9,095 nt of DNA from JAICLL01 sp035252155 (GTDB taxonomy: Bacteria > Planctomycetota > Planctomycetia > Pirellulales > JAICIG01): the NCBI GenBank assembly GCA_035252155.1, contig DATFDL010000288.1, forward strand, positions 1-9,095. The letters are read 5' to 3'. Below, piece by piece: positions 6,875-9,095 of this stretch. Each line of letters begins with the position of its first letter. Positions within the stretch are counted from its first letter, which is position 1. Both the position numbers and the translations under genes were made by a program. The notes beneath the pieces are model-generated. The model saw only the letters and a list, made by a program, of their open reading frames with translations. It made no database searches and was not told where the DNA came from.

Positions 6875-9094
6875 TTATTCGCGGACAGGGATTAAGTCTG
6901 CAGCGACTTCCGCATAGCTGGCATCCAGCTCTGTGCCGAGCAGGAGCAGCGCCTTGAGCCGCCGGACGACGTCGGTAACGTAGGTCACCTCATCGAGCCG
7001 CAGTGGGCGGCCGAGAATCCGATACTCGCGATAGCTCAACCACTTCTTGACCACCGGATAGCCGCCGATGGTCGACTCCCAGACGTCTGCGGGCACGTTG
7101 GCCCAATATACGCGGTCGTTAATATAGACGTCGAATGCGCCAGCGGGTTCGGTGGTTGGCACGACACGCCCGCTTCCGCACATGACGGCGCTGCCTCGGC
7201 CGCGGAAAATCCGCGGCCAATCTTGCTTGAGGGCGTCGCCGTTCTCGGCTCGGTACTGCGGCGACCACAATATGGCGAGCGCATGGTAGAAGACGTCCTC
7301 AGCGATCGCCCTCGCGCCGGTCGTGGCGTGACCGTTGGGGTCAAATGGCTCCGCCTCGAATGCCGCGCAAAGGCGTTCGATCACCGCGCGGTCAACATTT
7401 GGCTCGCATGACGCCCCAAGTAACGGGTCGTTCGCGCGGATCCAAAGCGGAAAGAATTGCGACCACGGATCTTGCAGATGAAGATCGCCAAATTTATCGA
7501 CAATGGTGGGGATGTTACAACCGCCCTTTCGGCCCGTTTGCGATGCCGAGAGAAACCGATTGCCTTCCCAAACTTGCTCGAAGAAATCTGGGCGACACCT
7601 ATTCAAGAGCTTGCCATCGCGCTGCCAATATACCCAGACGTCGTCGAATGGCCGAAAAGCGACTCGAACGATGTTTCGCCGATCAAATCCAGGCCCAGCC
7701 AGCAATGCTTCCCGCACGGCAGTTGGCTCAAATCCCGCCGCTGGCGTCATCAGTCCCGGATACGCTTCCTTTATTGCGTCGTTTGAAACTTGTGGATCAA
7801 AGTAACGTCGCATCCGTTCTTCAAGAATCTCACGTTGGTCGGCAAAAAGGACACCCTGCCGGTTTTCATTCAGGCCGCTGTAATGGATGGGGAACAATTC
7901 GGCGATGGGACACCAAGTTTCGTAGCTTGCCGCGCCCAAACCGACGGGCACGAATACCCAGCGCATGGCCGCGCGCGGCTGAAAGGCCTGATAGGCATGC
8001 ACGCCTAGGCCGTCGCCATGTAGCGACTCAAGTAGCCCCGATCGCTTCGCGTTACCCGTGCCCCAAAATTCGCGGTAATGCACCGTCACGCCCGGCTTGG
8101 TCGCATCACCCTGGGGTTTGGCGCGCGGCGTCTTGAGAAACGTGGCGATGGCCGTGCCGACCTGAATGCCCACGCGGTGGTCATCGGTGCTGAACATCGA
8201 CTCGTCGGGACGCCCATCGGGGGTGCGCTTGCCGGTCCGATATTTGTCGCCGTTGCAGTTATCGACCCACACGGCGTCGAAGTTGGTCGCGAGCCTTTGC
8301 CGCATCACCGGATGCGAGAGGCCATCCAACCAGGAGTAGTTCGAAATGTATGACACCACGCCGCGGCCGCCGACTTCAGCGATGCGTTTTTCCGCCAGCC
8401 GAAAAATGCGAATATAAAGGTCGTCCAGCAACTGCTTGCGGATGCCCCAGGTCTCGTACAGCCCAGCCTTGTATGGCTCGATCAGATCAGCTTCTTCGTC
8501 TTCCGCCACGCCTGCGAAGCGGTTGTAGGGCGGATTGCCCAGAACGACCAAAATTGGCTTGGTGCGCTTCACTCCACTCGCGCGCTCCGACTCTTTATGC
8601 AGCTCTGGGAAAAGAAGCGAGGTTTTCGGCTCTTTGGGCGGCTCCCATCCGGTCAGAGCGTTGGTCAGGTACACCTCGCATCGCTCGTCAGCGCCCAGCG
8701 AGACTTGAAGAGCGCGCAGTAGAATACCAAGCTGCAGGTGTGCGACGACGTAAGGCGCCGGCAGGATTTCGAACCCGTAGACGCGGCTACAAATAGCGCG
8801 CTTCACGCGTGCGGCGGCTAAAGCTCCGTGTCCTTGATCCGTAAGCGTCCGGTGAATCCGCTTCGCGACCTCGACCAAGTACGAGCCCGTGCCCGCGGCC
8901 GGGTCGAGCACGTAGACATTGTCGTCGGCCAAGCCATCTGGAATATCAAGCTCGCCTCGCAGCATTTGGTCGACCCGCTCAACCATGTTAGTGGGGCTTG
9001 TGAGGCCCGCAGTCTCGAGCAGCGAGGGCGAGGACGCTGATGCGGACACAGGCCAGGACTGGTGGCGTAGTCGAGGCCGGTGGAGAGAGACATG
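6875..9094 (-). CDS. type ISP-like restriction-modification enzyme, adenine methyltransferase and specificity portion, 5' end incomplete
   Basis: Numbering from GTG 9049 (724 residues to TAA 6875-6877). SAM-binding motif I is VLDPAAGTGSYLVEV (about 48-61) and the catalytic motif IV is LGNPPYN (NPPY at 172-175), the signature of N6-adenine methyltransferases. Further family segments: YGFEILPAPYVVAHLQLG, TNALTGWEPP, and near the C-terminus GGYPVVKKWLSYREYRILGRPL (662-683), characteristic of the type ISP target-recognition part. The protein would methylate adenine in a specific site, and in full-length relatives nuclease and helicase domains precede the methyltransferase. Upstream of motif I the usual GVxYTPxxxVxYMVxRVD segment (motif X) is replaced by GLTSPTNMVERVDQML, apparently with a short deletion and without the aromatic. 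The frame stays open to the right edge but reads without resemblance, and no Shine-Dalgarno precedes the GTG. It may be a truncated or frameshifted remnant or continue beyond the window. No partner gene is visible. Confidence 0.8.
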   Translation of the reverse strand, partial: HVSLHRPRLRHQSWPVSASASSPSLLETAGLTSPTNMVERVDQMLRGELDIPDGLADDNVYVLDPAAGTGSYLVEVAKRIHRTLTDQGHGALAAARVKRAICSRVYGFEILPAPYVVAHLQLGILLRALQVSLGADERCEVYLTNALTGWEPPKEPKTSLLFPELHKESERASGVKRTKPILVVLGNPPYNRFAGVAEDEEADLIEPYKAGLYETWGIRKQLLDDLYIRIFRLAEKRIAEVGGRGVVSYISNYSWLDGLSHPVMRQRLATNFDAVWVDNCNGDKYRTGKRTPDGRPDESMFSTDDHRVGIQVGTAIATFLKTPRAKPQGDATKPGVTVHYREFWGTGNAKRSGLLESLHGDGLGVHAYQAFQPRAAMRWVFVPVGLGAASYETWCPIAELFPIHYSGLNENRQGVLFADQREILEERMRRYFDPQVSNDAIKEAYPGLMTPAAGFEPTAVREALLAGPGFDRRNIVRVAFRPFDDVWVYWQRDGKLLNRCRPDFFEQVWEGNRFLSASQTGRKGGCNIPTIVDKFGDLHLQDPWSQFFPLWIRANDPLLGASCEPNVDRAVIERLCAAFEAEPFDPNGHATTGARAIAEDVFYHALAILWSPQYRAENGDALKQDWPRIFRGRGSAVMCGSGRVVPTTEPAGAFDVYINDRVYWANVPADVWESTIGGYPVVKKWLSYREYRILGRPLRLDEVTYVTDVVRRLKALLLLGTELDASYAEVAADLIPVRE

Positions 9095-9095
9095 T

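Noticed and set aside
7345..8136. 263-residue plus-strand open frame inside the methyltransferase gene
   Set aside because: Arg/Pro-rich shadow; the minus strand encodes a conserved enzyme across the same bases.
8762..8780. tRNA T-loop-like string (tttcgaacccg)
   Set aside because: Lies inside the methyltransferase coding sequence and has no cloverleaf around it.

Overview
The window looks like chromosomal DNA from a planctomycete, probably of the Pirellulales type. The basis is its high GC, a gene set of accessory fatty-acid or polyketide enzymes with CrtI-like oxidoreductases, weak or absent Shine-Dalgarno sequences, and dense intergenic palindromic repeats whose translations (for example LAYASG and VAQPPPAV peptides) I remember from planctomycete genomes. 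No rRNA or other taxonomic marker is present, so the assignment is an inference.

Layout. Positions 1-5493 hold a plus-strand lipid/polyketide gene set: the C-terminal two thirds of a beta-ketoacyl-ACP synthase (2-820), an acyl carrier protein (961-1221), a CrtI-like FAD oxidoreductase (1232-2620), a second, distinct CrtI-like FAD oxidoreductase (3481-4935) and a FabZ-type 3-hydroxyacyl-ACP dehydratase (5053-5493). A minus-strand toxin-antitoxin pair (Phd/YefM-type antitoxin 3057-3284, PIN toxin 2674-3060) sits between the two oxidoreductases. Positions 5494-6874 hold no gene I can support, but they are full of palindromes, tandem units and a diverged duplicated module. From 6874 to the right edge a minus-strand gene encodes the methyltransferase and specificity part of a type ISP-like restriction-modification enzyme. 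Its 5' part is degenerate or cut off.

How the genes fit together. KS, ACP and dehydratase would extend and dehydrate a carrier-bound acyl chain. The two CrtI-like enzymes would desaturate, isomerise or saturate it. No ketoreductase or enoyl reductase is in the window, so these come from primary metabolism or from genes to the left. KS + ACP + FabZ + several CrtI-like proteins is the combination proposed for ladderane lipid genes in anammox planctomycetes. The product here is unknown, and a polyunsaturated acyl chain is the most cautious guess.

The most unusual DNA-level feature is a set of nested palindromic elements. Inverted pairs of arms that are each near-palindromic lie at 839-900 and 4891-4947, and a single arm of the first family lies at 5539-5563 with a compensatory base-pair change. 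The architecture resembles REP/REPIN elements. One of them has been inserted at the 3' end of the second oxidoreductase gene and supplies its last 14 codons and stop.
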